A stretch of 64,000 nt of DNA from Psychrobacter sp. P11G3 (GCF_001435845.1 NZ_CM003596.1:3023298-3087297), one strand, 5' to 3'; shown: positions 47,958 to 58,400, numbered from the stretch's first letter. Program-made: numbers and translations. The notes: generated by a model not told the origin, from the letters alone.

Positions 47958-48761
47958 ATGAGCCTGTCTACTCTACCTTCTAAACAGCCGGTCGCACCTA
48001 CTGCAGATAGTAATGCTGCAAACGATGCTAGCCAACTGATGAGCCTACGTGATATCAGCTACTATATTGGGCCACAACGTATTCTCTCGAATATCGATAT
48101 CGACATTGCGACCAATGAAACCGTGAGTCTCGTTGGGCCTAATGGAGCTGGAAAATCGACACTGGTCAAGCTTATTTTGGGTTTGATTGACCCCACCAAA
48201 GGCAGCATCACAGCACATCAGCCATTACAGCTTGGCTACGTACCGCAGCGATTTGCTGTGCCACCGATATTGCCATTGCGCGTCAGTGATCTTTTGGATC
48301 AAGCAGATAAAAAGCGACTAACCACTGAGCAGCGCCAGTTTATCTTTGATAATTTAGCACTGACGCATTTGTTATCACGGCAAATGTTGCATTTGTCCGG
48401 CGGAGAAGCCCAACGAGTTTTGCTTGCCCGAGCATTATTGGACAAACCGAACTTATTGATTTTGGATGAGCCTATGCAAGGGCTTGACCCTGATACAGAG
48501 GTTTGGCTATATCAGTTTATCGATAAGCTACCAGATTTTTTACGTTGTGCCATGTTAGTGATATCCCATGATTTGCATTGGGTTATGAGAGGCAGTCGAC
48601 GCGTTATCTGTCTCAATAAGCATATTTGCTGTGAGGGACAACCAAGTGAGCTTGCCATAAGTACCGAGTTCAAAAAATTGTTTGGCCATTACTATGAGCA
48701 GCCCTACGTGCATCAACCACACGCTTGCCAGCATCATGCACCAAACGAGCTCGAACTATAA
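47958..48761 (+). CDS. znuC: Zinc ABC transporter ATP-binding protein
   Basis: ZnuC energises zinc import through ZnuB. The product (about 267 residues) has Walker A GPNGAGKSTL, the Q-loop GYVPQRFAVPP, signature LSGGEAQRVLLARALL, Walker B LLILDEPMQGLDPD and the switch VISHDLHW. The C-terminus is His-rich (HQPHACQHHAPNELEL), as in other zinc-handling ATPases. The ATG at 47958 gives a polar extension of about 27 residues before MSLRDISYYIGPQ; an ATG at 48039 is possible and neither has a strong ribosome binding site. It lies 164 bases after zur across the tandem repeat. Confidence 0.93.
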   Translation: MSLSTLPSKQPVAPTADSNAANDASQLMSLRDISYYIGPQRILSNIDIDIATNETVSLVGPNGAGKSTLVKLILGLIDPTKGSITAHQPLQLGYVPQRFAVPPILPLRVSDLLDQADKKRLTTEQRQFIFDNLALTHLLSRQMLHLSGGEAQRVLLARALLDKPNLLILDEPMQGLDPDTEVWLYQFIDKLPDFLRCAMLVISHDLHWVMRGSRRVICLNKHICCEGQPSELAISTEFKKLFGHYYEQPYVHQPHACQHHAPNELEL

Positions 48762-48858
48762 TCCTGAGCACCGCATACATTATAGCTGTATAGCTCTTGA
48801 TGTTTTGACATCTAGCAACGCAGCATTAAGCCTCTATAAAATTTCATGGATATTTATT

Positions 48859-49662
48859 ATGACCTCATGGTTAGCTATTATCGCTCCTGCTTGGATCGCT
48901 GGCAGTATTTTAGCGCTACTATCCGCACCTTTAGGTTGTTTGGTATTGTGGCGCCGTATGGCATTCTTCGCTGATGCTTTAGCACATGGCACTTTGTTGG
49001 GTGTGGCTCTAGCAGCTTGGTGGCAAATGCCGATGGGCATCGGTGTTGCGTTAGTCAGTATCGCTGTCGTGTTAGGGTTGGTTTTAATTGATGATGAACG
49101 CTTGCCTGCTGACGCAGTTTTGGCCGTCGTTGCTGTGTCATTGTTATGCTTGGGTTTATTGACCTTGACCCAGCTGACAGACCAACAAGCCAATGTACTG
49201 GGGTTTTTATTTGGTAATTTACTGGAACTTGGTTGGAGTGATTTACCCCTACTCGCAGGGTGCGTACTGATAGGCTTAGGCTTACTCAGCTATATTTGGC
49301 CCGCACAAATCAAACTCGCAACGCATGAAGCATTGGCGCGTATCCAAGGCATTAACCCTACCCGTCAACGGTTGTTCTTCATGGGTATTTTGGCAGGCTT
49401 TTGTGCCGTTGCTTTACAAGCCGTCGGTAGCTTATTGATTAGCGGGCTGTTGGTATTACCTGCTCTTACCGCGCGTTTGTGGGTTACTTCACCAAAACAA
49501 ATGGTGATTATTGCGTTGATAGTCGCTCAACTGGGTGTGACACTTGGTGTGTGGGGTAGTATTTGGTTGGACATACAAACTGGTTTATCTATCGTATTGA
49601 TATTGGCAGCTTTATTTTTTATAGCATTGATTTCTTCGAAGTTAATAAAGATAAAACTTTAG
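48859..49662 (+). CDS. znuB: Zinc ABC transporter permease
   Basis: ZnuB is the inner-membrane permease of the zinc importer. The 267-residue product has about eight membrane helices; LGCLVLWRRMAFFADALAHGTLLGVAL and GLLVLPALTARLWV are family blocks. The ATG at 48859 gives the usual N-terminus MTSWLAIIAPAWIAGSILA; the open frame extends to 48682 inside znuC but has no support. It is the last gene of zur-znuCB. Confidence 0.94.
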   Translation: MTSWLAIIAPAWIAGSILALLSAPLGCLVLWRRMAFFADALAHGTLLGVALAAWWQMPMGIGVALVSIAVVLGLVLIDDERLPADAVLAVVAVSLLCLGLLTLTQLTDQQANVLGFLFGNLLELGWSDLPLLAGCVLIGLGLLSYIWPAQIKLATHEALARIQGINPTRQRLFFMGILAGFCAVALQAVGSLLISGLLVLPALTARLWVTSPKQMVIIALIVAQLGVTLGVWGSIWLDIQTGLSIVLILAALFFIALISSKLIKIKL

Positions 49663-49971
49663 TTAGCGTCGCTATAAATACGTTATAATGAATAAATTAT
49701 GACTGTTTTTCGCTATCTTTTTGTTCAATTTTATTTTATTAATATAATGAATGCTTTAGTTCGATAATACTATAAGTTGGCTTTGGCTTTGATATCACTA
49801 GTTAATAGTAGAAATATCGTTTATTCGAGTTAAAGTAAACTCAAGATAAGCGCTGTGCTCTTCTATAGTAGATTGATGATAATTATAAATACCCAGTGAA
49901 AAATAGTAGCTCATTTATCCATACTCGCGCTAACAATACTTATTGTTGTGATTCGATAAGGGACTGAACCA
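49663..49971. other. Intergenic region between znuB and cpdA
   Basis: These 309 bases are AT-rich, with a TATAAT at 49684-49689 but no convincing -35 partner. No gene or terminator seen. Confidence 0.5.
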
Positions 49972-50811
49972 ATGCCAAACTATCCTGCCAATAAGTTAAG
50001 CACCTCCGACCAAACGATAAATATTTTACAGATTACTGATTTGCATTTATCGACGCCTGTCTTTGTTGATGAGAGTGACATCTATAGTGATGACGTGACT
50101 TGTCAGCGTAGCTTTGAAGCAGTGCTCGAGCAGGCGCTTAGTGAAGACATTCGCTGTGATTTGATTATTGTGACCGGTGACTTGGTTAATCGTGTAAAGT
50201 CTACAATTTACGATCATATCTTTAAGGTATTACAAGCGACTCAGATTCCTTTTGCTTGTATTGCTGGTAACCATGATGTAACAGATGAAAACGGTAAAGA
50301 CTTGCCGTTTTTTCAGCGAGAGCTTGTCGCTCAGCCTGCTGACTCACGTTTGTTAAGTCGTCATGTCATTGAGACTGAATACTGGCAGCTGTTGTTATTA
50401 GACTCCTCCATTTCTGGTAAGGTTGCAGGCGAGATCACGCCCACTGATATCAATTGGCTATGTGAGAGACTCAGCACCTGTGATAAGCCCGCATTAATTG
50501 CCCTACACCATCATATTGTTCCAGTTGATTCTGCTTGGATTGATACCCATATGGCAGAAAACACTGAGAGTTTTTGGCAGCATATGGCACCATTTGAACA
50601 GCTACAAGTGGTGATCAGTGGGCATACTCATCAAGATCAAGTTCGTCTGCGCCAAGGCGTCACGGTGTATAGCACACCATCTACCTGCTATCAGTTCAAA
50701 CCTTATGAAGATGATTTCTCTTATGATGAGCATGCATTACCAGGATATCGCTGGTTGCAATTAGCCAACAATGGAACAGTTGCAAGCTGGGTTGAAAGAC
50801 TGGATACTTGA
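49972..50811 (+). CDS. cpdA: 3',5'-cyclic-AMP phosphodiesterase
   Basis: CpdA hydrolyses cAMP and lowers CRP-type signalling. The 279-residue product has the metallophosphoesterase motifs in order: ILQITDLHL (residues about 19-27), VTGDLVN, CIAGNHDVTD, IALHHHIVP and ISGHTHQDQVR, which carry the Asp/His/Asn metal ligands. The C-terminal YSTPSTCYQFKPYEDDFSYDE with PGYRWLQL is characteristic of CpdA. It is monocistronic. Confidence 0.92.
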   Translation: MPNYPANKLSTSDQTINILQITDLHLSTPVFVDESDIYSDDVTCQRSFEAVLEQALSEDIRCDLIIVTGDLVNRVKSTIYDHIFKVLQATQIPFACIAGNHDVTDENGKDLPFFQRELVAQPADSRLLSRHVIETEYWQLLLLDSSISGKVAGEITPTDINWLCERLSTCDKPALIALHHHIVPVDSAWIDTHMAENTESFWQHMAPFEQLQVVISGHTHQDQVRLRQGVTVYSTPSTCYQFKPYEDDFSYDEHALPGYRWLQLANNGTVASWVERLDT

Positions 50812-51303
50812 TGCCCAGAATTATTGGTACTAGTAAAAGCTATAGCCCTTTATACTTATAGCTTTCGTCAATAATTCCTAATCGAAAATGCGATGATAAA
50901 CAAATAAAATATGCATTCAATATAAAAAATCACTTCATTATTATTACAAACAATGATACAACTTATGAAATAAAGCAAGGGTGGCCCAATATCTAATATG
51001 AAGCCACTGCACGATAGCTAGGATGGCCCATTAACCACAAGCTCAGTTTTCACAATCAATGACCTACGGCATGCTTTAGACAGTATTATTAAAACCGAAG
51101 TTTATATAACAACCTATCTAACAATCGGTATATAACTGTCAAGATATAAAGTCTACGATATTATTTGATCAGCTGTGTTACTTGTATTACCAAGTGGTGA
51201 AACGTTTGATAAAAGGACAAATTGTAGCGTTTGTAGCATTAATAACGTCTTGTCTTTTGATACGTCGTTTTATTGAATTAATTTGAAAAAGTAGGATACC
51301 CAT
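50812..51303. other. Intergenic region between cpdA and dksA
   Basis: These 492 bases hold the hairpin noted separately and an AT-rich dksA upstream region. Two related short stretches, GTGGCCCAATATCTA and ATGGCCCATTAACC, occur near 50980 and 51023. No gene seen. Confidence 0.5.
50836..50865 (+). other. Hairpin after cpdA
   Basis: AAAGCTATA (50836-50844) and TATAGCTTT (50857-50865) form an exact 9-bp stem with a 12-base loop, 25 bases after cpdA. It lacks a T run, so its role as a terminator is uncertain. Confidence 0.4.
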
Positions 51304-51741
51304 ATGAGCACCCTGACCACGAATCCGAGTGAAGTTAAATTTACTCCTTATGTGCCGGCCAAAGACGAAGAGTATATGTCTGATGCGCAGTTGGAGCACT
51401 TTAAGGCTATTTTATTGGATTGGAAAAACCAACTGATTGGCGAAGCGGATCGTACTAAAAACTACATCCAAGATGAGTCAAGCGCCATGCCAGACATCAA
51501 TGACCGTGCCACTCAAGAAGAAGAGTTTGCATTGGCATTACGTACTCGCGACCGTGAGCGCAAACTTATCCGCAAAATCGACAAATCTATGTTAGAAATC
51601 GAAAATGACGACTATGGATTTTGTGAGACTTGTGGTGTAGAGATTGGATTACGTCGCCTTGAAGCACGTCCAACCGCTACTCAATGTATCGACTGCAAAA
51701 CCTTATCTGAAATCAAAGAACGTCAAAACCAAGGCGCTTAG
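51304..51741 (+). CDS. dksA: RNA polymerase-binding transcription factor DksA
   Basis: DksA binds in the secondary channel of RNA polymerase and works with ppGpp in the stringent response. The 145-residue product has the long coiled coil (residues about 28-105) with the tip residues in MPDINDRATQEEEFALALRTRDRERKL, including the two-Asp motif, and the four-cysteine zinc finger (CETCGVEIGLRRLEARPTATQCIDC). The length is typical. It is followed by gluQ, the common dksA-gluQ arrangement. Confidence 0.98.
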   Translation: MSTLTTNPSEVKFTPYVPAKDEEYMSDAQLEHFKAILLDWKNQLIGEADRTKNYIQDESSAMPDINDRATQEEEFALALRTRDRERKLIRKIDKSMLEIENDDYGFCETCGVEIGLRRLEARPTATQCIDCKTLSEIKERQNQGA

Positions 51742-51771
51742 ATCAGATATTACAGATATGAATGTAAGCAG

Positions 51772-51799
51772 AAGCGACCTTATAACAGGTCGCTTTTTG
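51772..51799 (+). terminator. Rho-independent terminator after dksA
   Basis: An 8-bp stem (AAGCGACC with GGTCGCTT) with an 8-base loop is followed by a T run. In many gammaproteobacteria dksA-gluQ read-through is limited by just such a terminator. Confidence 0.9.
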
Positions 51800-51971
51800 T
51801 ATTTTAGACTGTGACTACTTTGCTGCATTACTGACTTTGCTCTGACAAATACAATCGCCTGAATAATGATATGACCAACAAAACAATCTCATTTAATGAA
51901 TATCTTTTGATACTCATATTTATTATTCTATCTTTATTACCTTTTATAGACAGCCATTTATTTTGAAAACA

Positions 51972-52979
51972 ATGCCTACCGTCATGCCAACTCAAACGCT
52001 ACCATCACAGCCTATCGGCCGCTTTGCGCCTTCACCAACGGGTGAGTTACATCTCGGCTCTCTAACCACCGCGCTTGCCAGCTTTTGCCATATCAAATCA
52101 ATCGGTGGTAAATGGCTGTTGCGTATGGAAGATACCGATACTGAACGCTGTGATCGGCAGTTCACTGAGCAAATTTTAATGGATCTTGAGGCACTTGGAT
52201 TGCATTGGGATGGTGATGTTATTTATCAGTCTGAGCGCATTGATATCTACAACGATTATCTATCATCATACCTAGGGCCGTTGACCTATGGCTGCCAATG
52301 CTCCCGTAAAGATTTAGAGCAGTACTGGGCGCAAGAAGAGATAAGTAGAAATCATAGTCGTGCTAGCTTAGCTGCGCCAACTGATCAGATATCGTTAGAC
52401 GAACAAGTTCCATCAATTGACCAAGTACAACTCAATAGGCAGCGGTATCCGCGTCGCTGTGTGGCAGCTGACCTTGATAGACAGCAGCATAAGCTACGTA
52501 TTCAGCTACCAGACTATCGGATTGGGTTCAATGATGGTATTCAAGGACTACAATGGGATAATCCGCAGCAGACACTAGGCGATATGGTCGCTCGTCGCCA
52601 AGATGGTATGATCAATTACATACTGGCAGCCAGTCTCGATGATGGTCTACAGCAGGTTACTCATATCATGCGTGGTCTTGATATCCTACCTATGACGACC
52701 GCGCAAATCGGCATCATGCAAGCAGCCCGCCTACCCACTATTGACCAATGGTATCACCTGCCATTGATCAATAATGCTGACGGCCAAAAGCTCTCTAAGC
52801 AGAACCTTGCCCAACCAATCGACACATCAGACCCGAGTCAACTTATTGCTGAAGCCCTATCTCTATTACAGCAAGTAAAGGTCGATATCGATACCCCAGA
52901 AAATATGCTCAAACAAGCCATTGCTCAATGGGACAATACCCCACTACAAGGCAAGCAACAGTTAAATCTGTCTTATTAA
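51972..52979 (+). CDS. gluQ: Glutamyl-Q tRNA(Asp) synthetase
   Basis: GluQ (GluQRS) attaches glutamate to the queuosine base of tRNA-Asp. The product (about 335 residues) is a truncated class I GluRS with the HIGH-like motif [10 protein letters not shown], the MEDTDTERC stretch, a Cys-containing zinc region ([12 protein letters not shown]), [15 protein letters not shown] and the KMSKS-like KLSKQN. It lacks the anticodon-binding domain, as the family does. An insertion of about 30 residues follows the zinc region. The ATG at 51972 is the likely start; a TTG at 51963 and an ATG at 51984 are alternatives. Confidence 0.92.
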   Translation: MPTVMPTQTLPSQPIGRFAPSPTGELHLGSLTTALASFCHIKSIGGKWLLRMEDTDTERCDRQFTEQILMDLEALGLHWDGDVIYQSERIDIYNDYLSSYLGPLTYGCQCSRKDLEQYWAQEEISRNHSRASLAAPTDQISLDEQVPSIDQVQLNRQRYPRRCVAADLDRQQHKLRIQLPDYRIGFNDGIQGLQWDNPQQTLGDMVARRQDGMINYILAASLDDGLQQVTHIMRGLDILPMTTAQIGIMQAARLPTIDQWYHLPLINNADGQKLSKQNLAQPIDTSDPSQLIAEALSLLQQVKVDIDTPENMLKQAIAQWDNTPLQGKQQLNLSY

Positions 52980-53012
52980 TAAGAGTTATTCCATCAAAAG
53001 TCATGACATAGA

Positions 53013-53049
53013 CAATAAAAAGCGCCACTATGAGTGACGCTTTTTATTG
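53013..53049. terminator. Bidirectional terminator between gluQ and ftsW
   Basis: AATAAAAAGCG pairs with CGCTTTTTATT around an inner ACT/AGT stem. A and T runs on either side suit the convergent gluQ and ftsW. Confidence 0.85.
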
Positions 53050-53115
53050 CAATAGTACTGCACACTATTTACCGAAAGTCTGAATCTATGCAAAGACTAT
53101 TATATATAGAGCCTA

Positions 53116-54312
53116 TTAATAATAACGGCATTGGCTTTTTTCTATTTCAGGGCTTTCTTTATATATCTTTAATAATAGAGCGACCATAACCAAACTAATC
53201 AACATAGACGAACCACCATAACTAAAGAACGGCATAGTGAGACCTTTGGTTGGAATGGCACCCATATTCATCGCAGCGTTAATAATCGTCTGGGCAATAA
53301 ATACCACACCAATACCGAAAGCAGTATAGCTCATGCGCATCTGGCGGCGTTTGAGCGCGTTGTAACTGATCCGCATCGCACTACCGATAATTAACGCTTC
53401 AAGTATCAGTACCATGCTGACACCGACGAACCCTAACTCTTCACCCGTAATAGCCAATAAGAAATCCGTGTGCGCCTCAGGCAAATGCGACAGTTTCTGT
53501 ACACTTTCGCCATAGCCGACACCCGTGAACTGCCCACGACCAAAGGCGATCAAACTACGTGCGAGCTGATAATCAGTATCTTGTACATCGTCAAATGGAT
53601 CCATAAACGACATCACACGCACCAGTCGGTACTCTGCCGTAGTCACCATTAACACTGCACCACCAACAGCAGCAGCACCCAAGGCTAAGAAGTGCTTATA
53701 AGGTGCTCCAGCAATATAAAAAATCGCGAACAGCGTACCAATAATGACGACAAAAGAACCAAAATCTGGCTGCGACAATAGCAGTATCGTTATCAGCGCT
53801 ACTACCAACATAATTCGCAAAAAACCGTCTAGGCCATTACGAACTTCAAAAGATCGACGCACTACAAAGTCAGATACAAACACAATCATGACCAGTTTGG
53901 CCAACTCAGCTACCTGAAAGTTAAAGCCGCCTACTGTGAGCCAACGTTTGGAGCCATTAATTGGCGTACTAAACAACGTGGCAACAAGCAGTAGCCCTGT
54001 GATGCCTAACAAAGCAAACTGGGTCTCAGTTTTATAAAGTGTGCGTAAAGACACGCCATAATAAGGAATAACCGCAACGATTAAACCAATCGTCATATAC
54101 AACAGCTGGTTTTTGAAAAAATACAGCTCTGTCATACCGCGGCTAAGCGCAAAAGGAATAGAAGCAGAAGCAACCATCAGCAGACTAAGCACCATCATAC
54201 AGCCGACGCTTGATAATAAAATTGCGCGCGCTGATGGCATAGACAGAACACCGTCTGAGCCAGAGGTTTGCTTGGTTTGGGGCGAGGAACGAAAAAAAGA
54301 AGAGAGCGCCAT
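53116..54312 (-). CDS. ftsW: Probable peptidoglycan polymerase FtsW (SEDS family)
   Basis: FtsW is the divisome SEDS protein that polymerises septal peptidoglycan with FtsI. The product (398 residues from the ATG at 54312) has a short cytoplasmic N-terminus and ten predicted membrane helices. SEDS blocks are NGSKRWLTVGGFNFQVAELAKLV, LLSQPDFGSFVVI, YQLARSLIAFGRGQFTGVGYGESVQKLSHLPEAHTDFLLAITGEELG and the closing GLTMPFFSYGGSSM. A longer frame from 54363 has no ribosome binding site. It follows murD on the same strand, as in division clusters, but murG is not between them. Confidence 0.93.
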   Translation of the reverse strand: MALSSFFRSSPQTKQTSGSDGVLSMPSARAILLSSVGCMMVLSLLMVASASIPFALSRGMTELYFFKNQLLYMTIGLIVAVIPYYGVSLRTLYKTETQFALLGITGLLLVATLFSTPINGSKRWLTVGGFNFQVAELAKLVMIVFVSDFVVRRSFEVRNGLDGFLRIMLVVALITILLLSQPDFGSFVVIIGTLFAIFYIAGAPYKHFLALGAAAVGGAVLMVTTAEYRLVRVMSFMDPFDDVQDTDYQLARSLIAFGRGQFTGVGYGESVQKLSHLPEAHTDFLLAITGEELGFVGVSMVLILEALIIGSAMRISYNALKRRQMRMSYTAFGIGVVFIAQTIINAAMNMGAIPTKGLTMPFFSYGGSSMLISLVMVALLLKIYKESPEIEKSQCRYY

Positions 54313-54592
54313 AATTTTATATACACTAACAAACGAAAAAACACGGCGTCTATGAAACGCCACCGTTTAAAAAATCATAAAGTAAATCGTACTAAACAGA
54401 TGGTGATAGAAAACCTGTAACCAGCGGCAAACGCCTTAGCTAGCACCTATTTTAGTAATCAGGATTATATGCTTGACAGTAGCAGCAATCTATAAGCAAA
54501 ACAATCATTTATCCAGAAAATACTGGCTGTTGCTAGAGAATAGACATCTGCTATGCCAACCTATATAGCTGCTTAATATATTCGACTACCTA

Positions 54593-56017
54593 TCAAGCTT
54601 CTGATTGGGCGGTGTCTAATTGATTGACCAGTTGGCTAAAGTGCTCACCGCGAGCCGCATAACCACTATATTGGTCAAAGCTAGCACAGGCAGGTGACAA
54701 CAATACAGCCTGTACTTGCGATAAACTACTGGTAGTGACTTGTTGAATAGTCGCAAACGCATTCTCTAATGTCTGACACTGATGTAGTGCGACATCATCA
54801 CTCAATTTCGCAGCTCTTAGATGTTGTTCAATCTGCTGACCATCTTCACCAATAAACAAAACTTGGCTCACATATTGATTGATAAAAGGCGTTAATTCAC
54901 CAAACTGTTGCCCTTTGCCTTGCCCGCCTAAGATCAATAATAGCTTACCGTCTTTCGGCGCATAGACTGCGCCCAAGCCTTCGATAGCGGCCATGGTCGA
55001 ACCAATATTGGTGCCTTTAGAATCATTGAAATAATCAATGCCAGCAGCATTAGCCACATATTGGCAGCGGTGCTCAAGACCTGTGAACTGCTGTAAAGTG
55101 GTTAGCATACTTTCTAGCGGTAAGCCTGCCAGCTCACCAAGTGCTAGAGCCGCTTGCGCATTCAGTAGATTATGACGACCTTTAATCAACAGTTTGTCTG
55201 CCGACAGTAATCGTTCTGTACCACGAGCAAGATAAGTTTGGCCCTCTGTGTCGGTAATCAGACCATACTGACCTTTATCAGGGGCATGAATACCCGTACT
55301 AATTCTCGGTAGGTTGTCTGCGACCAATGGACGAGTAAGTGCATCTTCGCGGTTAATCATTACCGACTTGGCACCTTGGAAGATACGGTGTTTGGCTTGA
55401 TGGTAGCCAAGCATATCTCCATGACGATCTAAATGATCAGGCGACATATTGAGCACAGTCGCTACTTTTGCGCCCAAGTTAGTGACGGTTTCTAATTGAA
55501 AGCTAGACAGCTCAAGCACCGCAAGTTCCATATCAGAATTATCTAGCAATGTTAAAGCTGGTACACCGATATTGCCACCGACACCCACGTTAACGCCAGC
55601 ATCTGCCGCCATTTGACCAACTAACGTAGTGACTGTACTTTTAGCGTTAGAGCCTGTAATCGCTACGATGGGTGCGGTACACGCTTCACAGAACAGTTGA
55701 ATATCACTAACTACAGGAATATTGGCTTGGCGAGCAGCAGCTACAGCGGCAGTTTCAAGAGAAATACCTGGGCTAATAACAATACGTGCGGCTTGTTGCA
55801 ATAAATCGGCATCTATCTCACCAAACTGACGAATATCTATCTCGGCTGGCAACTGATCGGCCAATTTAGGGGTAGCTTGAGCATCAGTGACTGCGACTTG
55901 ATAGCCTTGCTTAACCAGATAATGCGCGACTGACAATCCAGACTGCCCCAAACCCACCACGACTTGTAGACCACTACCCTTATGAAGTAAGGCTTCTGTT
56001 GCTGTATTAGTGGTCAT
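54593..56017 (-). CDS. murD: UDP-N-acetylmuramoylalanine--D-glutamate ligase
   Basis: MurD adds D-glutamate to the peptidoglycan precursor in the cytoplasm. The 474-residue product has the N-terminal Rossmann domain (VVGLGQSGLSVAHYLVKQGY), the Mur-ligase P-loop AITGSNAKSTVTTLVG (residues about 118-133), NMSPDHLDRHGDM, the central GRHNLLNAQAALALG, GLEHRCQYV, FNDSKGTN and SPACASFDQYSGYAARGEHF. The P-loop has NAKST rather than the usual NGKST, which is common in MurD. It lies 280 bases upstream of ftsW. Confidence 0.96.
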   Translation of the reverse strand: MTTNTATEALLHKGSGLQVVVGLGQSGLSVAHYLVKQGYQVAVTDAQATPKLADQLPAEIDIRQFGEIDADLLQQAARIVISPGISLETAAVAAARQANIPVVSDIQLFCEACTAPIVAITGSNAKSTVTTLVGQMAADAGVNVGVGGNIGVPALTLLDNSDMELAVLELSSFQLETVTNLGAKVATVLNMSPDHLDRHGDMLGYHQAKHRIFQGAKSVMINREDALTRPLVADNLPRISTGIHAPDKGQYGLITDTEGQTYLARGTERLLSADKLLIKGRHNLLNAQAALALGELAGLPLESMLTTLQQFTGLEHRCQYVANAAGIDYFNDSKGTNIGSTMAAIEGLGAVYAPKDGKLLLILGGQGKGQQFGELTPFINQYVSQVLFIGEDGQQIEQHLRAAKLSDDVALHQCQTLENAFATIQQVTTSSLSQVQAVLLSPACASFDQYSGYAARGEHFSQLVNQLDTAQSEA

Positions 56018-56083
56018 ATCTATTCCTTCTATATAAACGAGAAAAGTTGTATCAAATAAATTTGTTGTATAGCGACTCTAATC

Positions 56084-56115
56084 GGCGCTGCTAAGATGTG
56101 CAGCATCTTAACGCC
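56084..56115. other. Hairpin upstream of murD
   Basis: GGCG-CTGC-TAAGATG pairs with CATCTTA-A-CGCC, giving 11 bp with a 5-base loop and an internal bulge. It lies 67-98 bases upstream of the murD ATG, where it would be in the murD leader, or act as an upstream barrier. Confidence 0.5.
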
Positions 56116-56227
56116 ATCGTGCAGATTTCGGTACTGATTTTTTATGACTTTATGCTATTATTCGCCTGTTTTTATATTAAGTGGCTAATGCTATAATAGT
56201 CAGCTTGATTAATATTTATCATTATTT

Positions 56228-56249
56228 TGCTGAGCAAATTGCTCAAGCA
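56228..56249. promoter_or_regulatory. Near-perfect palindrome, possible operator
   Basis: TGCTGAGCAAATTGCTCAAGCA is a 22-base near-palindrome (GAGCAA-A-TTGCTC core with TGCT/AGCA flanks). It lies about 210 bases upstream of murD and about 480 upstream of the SulP gene. The size suits a dimeric regulator, but none can be named. Confidence 0.4.
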
Positions 56250-56530
56250 TTTTAGTTTAGCATGTTGTCACATTTATCGCGCTATTGTCACGCCTCTTCA
56301 TCAACGATTCTCGTTATGATAAGGGTGTATCAAACAATTTTGATAATTTGACGAGTGATATATCACCTTCTACTACAGCAAGTGATTGCTGACTCTATAT
56401 ATTATTGTAGGTACATCTATCTAGTTGCCTATTTTAAGCAATCTTTTAAAAAATATTTTTAGGTAATTTACTGCCCTTATCATCGTATTGATTATTGATG
56501 AGCGTATTTTTGATACCAAAAAAATCAGTA

Positions 56531-56590
56531 GATACTTTGGTTATTAGTTAGATACCTCAGTTATTAGTTAGATATCTTGGTTATTAGTTT
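56531..56590. repeat. Three tandem copies of a 20-bp unit
   Basis: Copies at 56531-56550, 56551-56570 and 56571-56590 share GATA[C/T]-x-T-x-[A/G]GTTATTAGTT[A/T] with only a few changes. It ends 137 bases upstream of the SulP gene start. Confidence 0.9.
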
Positions 56591-56726
56591 CTCACAATCC
56601 AACACAGCAACATGACCTAGTGCATGTTGAAGTAAAAGAAAAATGAATAGCTATTATTAGCGACGCGATCATTTTATAAATGAGTAATGATTACTTTTTT
56701 TGCCTCTAACCCTATGTAGTTTACTT

Positions 56727-58226
56727 ATGACATCTTTTATTGATAACTTGCGTGACGAGTGGTTTTCCAATGTTCGCGGTGACGTTTTATCGGGTTTGGT
56801 TGTAGCCCTAGCCCTTATTCCAGAAGCCATTGCCTTTTCTATTATCGCTGGTGTTGATCCAAAGGTTGGCTTATATGCCTCATTTTGTATCGCGGTAGTG
56901 ATCAGTTTTGTCGGTGGTCGTCCAGGTATGATTTCGGCGGCGACTGGCGCGATGGCACTGGTCATGGTCGATTTGGTTGCTGACCACGGTCTGCAATATT
57001 TGCTTGCTGCAACTTTGCTTTGCGGTGCCATTCAGGTCGTGATGGGCATTCTAAAGCTTGGTAACCTGATGCGCTTTGTCTCCCGCTCAGTGGTTATCGG
57101 TTTCGTCAACGCCCTAGCAATATTGATTTTTGCTGCGCAATTACCAGAACTGAACCCCATGACTGAGCGTGTTGGCATGACCGTTTATATCATGACGGCA
57201 GCTGGTTTGGCGATTATTTATCTGTTTCCACTTATTCCTAAAATCGGTCGCATCGTTCCTTCGCCGCTTATTTGTATTGTAGGTTTGACCGCTGTTGCAA
57301 TGTATATGAATCTCGATATTCGCAACGTTGGCAGCATGGGTGACTTGCCAGATTCATTACCAGTATTCTTGTTACCTGATATTCCGTTAAACCTAAATAC
57401 CTTGCTGATTATTGCGCCATACTCTATCGCGCTTGCCATCGTTGGTCTTTTAGAGTCTATGATGACAGCAACGATCGTCGATGAATTGACCGATACACCG
57501 AGTGATAAAAACAAAGAGTGTCGTGGTCAAGGTATGGCTAATGTCGTATCAGGTTTCTTTGGCGGTATGGCAGGCTGTGCGATGATTGGCCAATCAATGA
57601 TCAACGTCAAATCGGGTGGTCGTACACGTCTATCTACTTTGATGGCTGGTGTTGTTCTTCTGATCATGGTCGTGTTCTTAAGTGAATGGGTCAGTCAAAT
57701 TCCAATGGCAGCCTTGGTTGCAGTGATGATTATGGTATCGATTGGCACGTTTAACTGGCAGTCTATTCGCGAGTTTAAGACGCATCCAATGTCGTTTAAT
57801 ATCGTAATGCTGGCGACTGTATTGACTACCGTCTTTACTCACAACTTGGCTTACGGTGTCGGCGTAGGTGTCTTACTATCTGCCTTGGCATTTGCCAATA
57901 AAATTGGTCAGTTCCTAACCATCTTTAGTGAGTATGATGATAGCAGCAACACTCGCTACTATTATGTTCAAGGGCAGGTATTCTTTGCCTCTACCACCCA
58001 GTTCCTACATAGTTTTGATACTAAAGAAGCTGTAGATAGTATTCAGATTGATGTAAGCCAAGCACATTTTTGGGATGTCAGCGCTGTTGATACCTTGGAC
58101 AAGCTAGTGATGCGCTTGCAACGTGAAGGCATTGATGTCAAAGTGGTAGGACTCAACAATGCGAGTCGAACACTGATTGATCGCTTCTCTGTTCATGACC
58201 GCCGAGACATTGGCTTGTTAGACTAA
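56727..58226 (+). CDS. SulP-family anion transporter with STAS domain
   Basis: The 499-residue product is a SulP/SLC26-type permease. It starts with the family region [41 protein letters not shown], has about eleven membrane segments including [17 protein letters not shown] and [30 protein letters not shown], and ends with a STAS domain (about residues 405-499) whose [19 protein letters not shown] is typical. Sulfate or bicarbonate are the usual substrates; which one applies is not evident. The ATG at 56727 gives the family N-terminus, without a clear ribosome binding site. The universal stress protein downstream suggests a linked pair. Confidence 0.9.
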   Translation: MTSFIDNLRDEWFSNVRGDVLSGLVVALALIPEAIAFSIIAGVDPKVGLYASFCIAVVISFVGGRPGMISAATGAMALVMVDLVADHGLQYLLAATLLCGAIQVVMGILKLGNLMRFVSRSVVIGFVNALAILIFAAQLPELNPMTERVGMTVYIMTAAGLAIIYLFPLIPKIGRIVPSPLICIVGLTAVAMYMNLDIRNVGSMGDLPDSLPVFLLPDIPLNLNTLLIIAPYSIALAIVGLLESMMTATIVDELTDTPSDKNKECRGQGMANVVSGFFGGMAGCAMIGQSMINVKSGGRTRLSTLMAGVVLLIMVVFLSEWVSQIPMAALVAVMIMVSIGTFNWQSIREFKTHPMSFNIVMLATVLTTVFTHNLAYGVGVGVLLSALAFANKIGQFLTIFSEYDDSSNTRYYYVQGQVFFASTTQFLHSFDTKEAVDSIQIDVSQAHFWDVSAVDTLDKLVMRLQREGIDVKVVGLNNASRTLIDRFSVHDRRDIGLLD

Positions 58227-58400
58227 GCGAAATTGCTAAGCGAATCTACACGGTTGCCATGTGGCTATATTATTAGTCCATGGCTGATGTATCGGATATT
58301 AATAGACAGTTATATTGGTAAAAGGGTTGGATGTATTTTGCATACGCCAACCATAAACTGAGATAGCAGATTTTTATTATTAAAATGATGTGGTCGTTTT

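Larger units (their letters stand above)
56018..56726. other. Long divergent region between murD and the SulP gene
   Basis: These 709 bases hold the hairpin, the palindrome and the 20-bp tandem repeat listed separately. A TATAAT lies at 56192-56197. I see no gene. Confidence 0.6.

Noticed and set aside
56531-56590. CRISPR array or iteron origin
   Set aside because: Only three 20-bp units without spacers, no replication gene nearby.
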